NCBI GenBank assembly: GCA_963775015.1
Contig: CAVZHI010000006.1
Coordinates: 225,501-289,500, forward strand
DNA from: JAEMQF01 sp963775015
GTDB lineage: Bacteria; Pseudomonadota; Gammaproteobacteria; Burkholderiales; Burkholderiaceae_C
DNA: 64,000 nt
Direction: 5' to 3'
Shown here: piece by piece, positions 62,008 to 64,000 of the stretch
Layout: the number at the start of each line of letters is the position of its first letter
Position numbering within the stretch: position 1 is the stretch's first letter
Position numbers and translations under genes: made by a program
The notes under the pieces: model-generated
What the model was told of the DNA's origin: nothing
The model's input: only the letters and a program-made list of their open reading frames with translations
Database searches by the model: none

Positions 62008-63114
62008 TCAATTCGACAACGCCCTTCTGACCCCTTGGATCAGCTGCCGGACAGCCGCTGTTTGTCGGCCATCGTCGTACAACCCGGCCGTCATGACGAC
62101 GATGAGTTCTTGCTCCGGCAGGACGAAGATGCGATGGCCACCGTTGCCGATGGCCGCGTACCAACCCGACGCCGGATTCGCGGCACAGGTCGGCAGAAGC
62201 CACCAGAAGTAGCCATAGCTGAACCTGCACTCGCCGTCGCTCCCGATCAGAGCCTGCGGCGATACCGACGATTTCACCCACGCTTCGGGCACGATTTGCC
62301 GGCCGCCTGCCGAGCCCTTCTCGAGCATCAGCCGTCCGATCTTCGCCATGTCGCGTGGAAGCAGGCGCAGGCCCGAGGCTGCATAGGGTACGCCGCGTCG
62401 GTCCTTGTACCACTCGAACTGGTCGATTCCCAGCGGCGCGAAAAGCGCCTGCCTTGCGAAGTCCTCCAGGTTCATCTTTGTCGCGCGACTGAGGACCTCG
62501 GCAATCAGCACCACACTGCCCCCGTTGTAGCGAAACTGCGAGCCCGGCAAGCTTTCCAGTGGTTGCTCGAGCGCATAGCGCGGCGGGTCGTCGGCGACAT
62601 CCATCGCGGTTTCGCTGTTTCGCCGGTCGGTGTACGGATAGGAACTCTCATCCCAGCGCAACCCCGAGGTCATCGACAGCAGATGTCGCAGTGTGATCTG
62701 GCGGCGCTCCGCAGTCTGGAGGTCCTTGTATTCGGGGAAAAAGTCGAGTACGGCGACGTCGAGGTTCTTGATCGCCCCGTTGGCCATTGCAATCCCAAAC
62801 AGCACCGACACCACGCTCTTGGTGACCGAGCGCACATCGTGCAACATGGTCGGACCAAACTTCACCGCGCCGATGGGGCCGCTGTCGCGCCGCGCATCGG
62901 CACCTTCGAAGTACCACTCGGCAAGCGTGACACCATGGCGCACGACAACCACGCCGTGCACGTTGGGGATTTCGCCGCTGCGAATGCGCTTCTCCAATTC
63001 CGCCAGCGCCTGCGGCACGCTCGGTGACGGCTCCGCCGCCGAGCTGTGTGTCGCAATGCAACTGCCACAGGTCAGCACCAGGGCTGCCCGCACCAGCATG
63101 GTTCTGTACCTCAT
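62008..63114 (-). CDS. Serine hydrolase, class C beta-lactamase family
   Basis: This protein of 368 residues is exported (signal LVRAALVLTCGSCIATHSSA; the LTCGSC stretch could also be a lipobox). The active-site SxxK is DVRSVTKSV (about residues 96-99), the YxN-type motif is FRYNGGSVVLIAEVLSRATK, and GNGGHRIFVLP stands in the position of the KTG/HxG motif. It probably acts on esters or peptides rather than antibiotics. Two ATGs are adjacent (63117 and 63114); the Shine-Dalgarno AAAGGAGG has proper spacing only for 63114. Confidence 0.88.
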   Translation of the reverse strand: MRYRTMLVRAALVLTCGSCIATHSSAAEPSPSVPQALAELEKRIRSGEIPNVHGVVVVRHGVTLAEWYFEGADARRDSGPIGAVKFGPTMLHDVRSVTKSVVSVLFGIAMANGAIKNLDVAVLDFFPEYKDLQTAERRQITLRHLLSMTSGLRWDESSYPYTDRRNSETAMDVADDPPRYALEQPLESLPGSQFRYNGGSVVLIAEVLSRATKMNLEDFARQALFAPLGIDQFEWYKDRRGVPYAASGLRLLPRDMAKIGRLMLEKGSAGGRQIVPEAWVKSSVSPQALIGSDGECRFSYGYFWWLLPTCAANPASGWYAAIGNGGHRIFVLPEQELIVVMTAGLYDDGRQTAAVRQLIQGVRRALSN

Positions 63115-63243
63115 CATCTCCTCCTTTCGCCATGCGCCTGCGAATGCACAAAGATCAGACGCGTGCTTCGTCTTTCCAAGACGCTGACAACTGCACCGCC
63201 GCCGCGCGCCGGGGGGTTCAGTGCAGCGATTCCGGCAGCGACG

Positions 63244-63509
63244 TCAATGAATGCACTTGCACTCGGGGGACTGGTAACTCGGGCTGCGCCAGGGCGCTTG
63301 CTGATAGACCAGCTCCTGGCGGGTGGTCTCAGCTTGGCCCGAGACGGGCTGCACTTCTGGGTGCAGGCGGCGCGCGCGGATTCGAGGAATTCCGACGAGC
63401 GGGTCATGGTGTGCCACAGGTAGATGCCGGCAGCCGCGCAGCAGACGATGAAGTAGACGACGGAGCGCCCGTGCCGGCGCTTCCGAGTCGACGAGCCGCT
63501 GTTGCCCAT
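63244..63509 (-). CDS. Small membrane-anchored Cys-rich hypothetical protein (frame-interrupted)
   Basis: This protein starts at ATG 63509 with a basic N-terminus (MGNSGSSTRKRRHGRS) and one membrane helix (VVYFIVCCAAAGIYLWH). After AACTQKCSPSRAKL the present frame becomes unlike a protein. With one base added near 63337, the sequence reads ETTRQELVYQQAPWRSPSYQ and stops after SPECKCIH at 63244. The repaired 88-residue protein has paired CxxxC and CxC cysteines outside the membrane, suggesting a disulfide or metal site. The family is not recognised. Unrepaired, the frame runs to 63114. Confidence 0.6.
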
Positions 63510-63795
63510 GGACAGGCGCCTGAAGGTTGCTTCGCAGCGCCGCTAAGGTACGCCGCGCTGGGCGCGCGCAGCAGAGTGGCCCTGGGTACGGCGCGGCCAG
63601 GGTGACGTGCCGGGGCGGGTCAATTTGAAACCAGGGTCAGGCTTCACTGCCTTGCGCGATGAAAGGAATGAAGAAACAGAACGCCAGCGGACTGGTGCAC
63701 AGTCGAGTCGTCCGGTTGACGCCGCGCCGCCAACCATGACGCCTGTGACAGCTGAAGTATGGCGTTTTCTGCAGGTTCCGCAAGCCCTAGTCTTG
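63510..63795. other. Non-coding stretch before the transposable-element end
   Basis: Between the Cys-rich protein gene and the direct repeats at 63796 no frame resembles a known protein. The base composition falls noticeably compared with the rest of the window (AT-richer runs such as GAAAGGAATGAAGAAACAG near 63660), which fits acquired or decayed DNA. Confidence 0.4.
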
Positions 63796-63853
63796 TCCAA
63801 CGAGGTGTGAGCCTGGAGCCCAGTGCGTCATTCCAATGAGGAGTGAGCCTGGA
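63796..63853. repeat. 22-bp direct repeats with 36-bp period, probable transposase-binding sites
   Basis: TCCAA-GAGG-GTGAGCCTGGA-type sequences at 63796-63817 and 63832-63853 match at 20 of 22 positions and are 36 bases apart. They lie about 70-130 bases before the start of a probable transposase gene. Multiple direct repeats at an element end are usual for transposases that bind several sites. The outer tip of the element is not certain. Confidence 0.55.
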
Positions 63854-63923
63854 CGGGCTTGGGTTTGGCTGTTGGGTGGCCGGTGGGCAGCCCGACGTGC
63901 GAAGCGGGTCGATCATCCGATGG

Positions 63924-64000
63924 ATGGTGATCGACATGAACGAAGCACAGGTACGCACCTTGGAGCAGGTGCGCCAGGTGGTGGCCGGTACGCAGGCGCT
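63924..64000 (+). CDS. Probable integrase-core transposase, N-terminal fragment cut by window edge
   Basis: Only about 25 codons are visible: MVIDMNEAQVRTLEQVRQVV followed by AGTQA. The MNEAQVRTLEQVRQ opening is like that of a widespread group of integrase-core (rve) transposases in Burkholderiales. ATG 63924 and ATG 63936 are both possible starts. Direct repeats upstream support a transposable-element left end. The gene continues beyond base 64000, so the family call rests on a short segment. Confidence 0.5.
   Translation, partial: MVIDMNEAQVRTLEQVRQVVAGTQA

Overview
The window is high-GC DNA with almost no spacing between genes. The transporter repertoire (Bug receptor, DctPQM TRAP system, LivKHM-type ABC genes, several TrpX/DUF534-type binding proteins), BLUF and LytTR regulators and a σ28-like promoter point to a betaproteobacterium, most likely Burkholderiales. 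The species cannot be named from the sequence. No rRNA, tRNA, CRISPR array or replication origin was found.

Layout. 1-4.5 kb: branched-chain amino-acid-type ABC transporter (livK, livH, frame-interrupted livM) facing a GntR/FCD regulator across a perfect palindrome, then an SDR. 4.5-5.1 kb: BrnTA toxin-antitoxin module. 5.3-6.7 kb: a Lys/Ala-rich protein and a shortened ABC binding protein. 6.7-12.2 kb: a reverse-strand gene train (Bug receptor, fumarylpyruvate-hydrolase-like FAH protein, TRAP DctP-DctQ-DctM, SDR) that looks like uptake and breakdown of an organic or aromatic acid. 12.5-15.4 kb: BLUF photoreceptor and katG. 15.4-16.3 kb: wreckage of two toxin-antitoxin modules. 16.7-23.4 kb: GFA, CDGSH and adenylate cyclase genes, an ORF6N protein, three TrpX-type binding-protein copies in different states of decay and two methyltransferases. 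23.5-27.5 kb: an RlmN/Cfr-like radical SAM enzyme, a LytTR two-component system and small genes. 28-32.4 kb: a 1481-residue SNF2 helicase. 32.5-43.3 kb: Baeyer-Villiger-type monooxygenase, RsmH paralogue, VapBC, iron-type alcohol dehydrogenase, a split YeeE/YedE transporter, an HDOD protein behind a σ28-like promoter, and a kinase-like plus enolase-like pair. 43.4-49.6 kb: an internally deleted cyclase, HicAB, a PLP lyase, a dimethylformamidase-like protein, a HAD hydrolase and a nucleotidyltransferase-like protein. 49.7-61.5 kb: an orphan molybdenum hydroxylase subunit; a Rieske oxygenase, B12-radical SAM, glycosyltransferase and TIGR04282 run; and a YnjBCD-type ABC importer ending in an APH-fold kinase. 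61.5-64 kb: GFA, serine hydrolase, a small Cys-rich membrane protein, and the left end of a probable transposable element cut by the window edge.

Three themes run through the window. (1) At least a dozen conserved genes are interrupted by single-base indels, mostly +1, in places where removing one base restores the family sequence. This looks more like uncorrected sequencing error than biology. (2) Separately, three multicopy-family genes carry clean in-frame internal deletions that join the start of the protein to a later part of it. (3) A 27-bp hairpin-forming dispersed repeat occurs mostly as inverted pairs between genes, and in one place its arm has expanded into a 21-bp tandem array.

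The most interesting functional candidates are the APH plus enolase-like pair (the enolase-like protein has a His-to-Ala change in its active site), the YnjBCD plus APH uptake-and-phosphorylation operon, and the Rieske/B12-rSAM/TIGR04283/TIGR04282 cluster.
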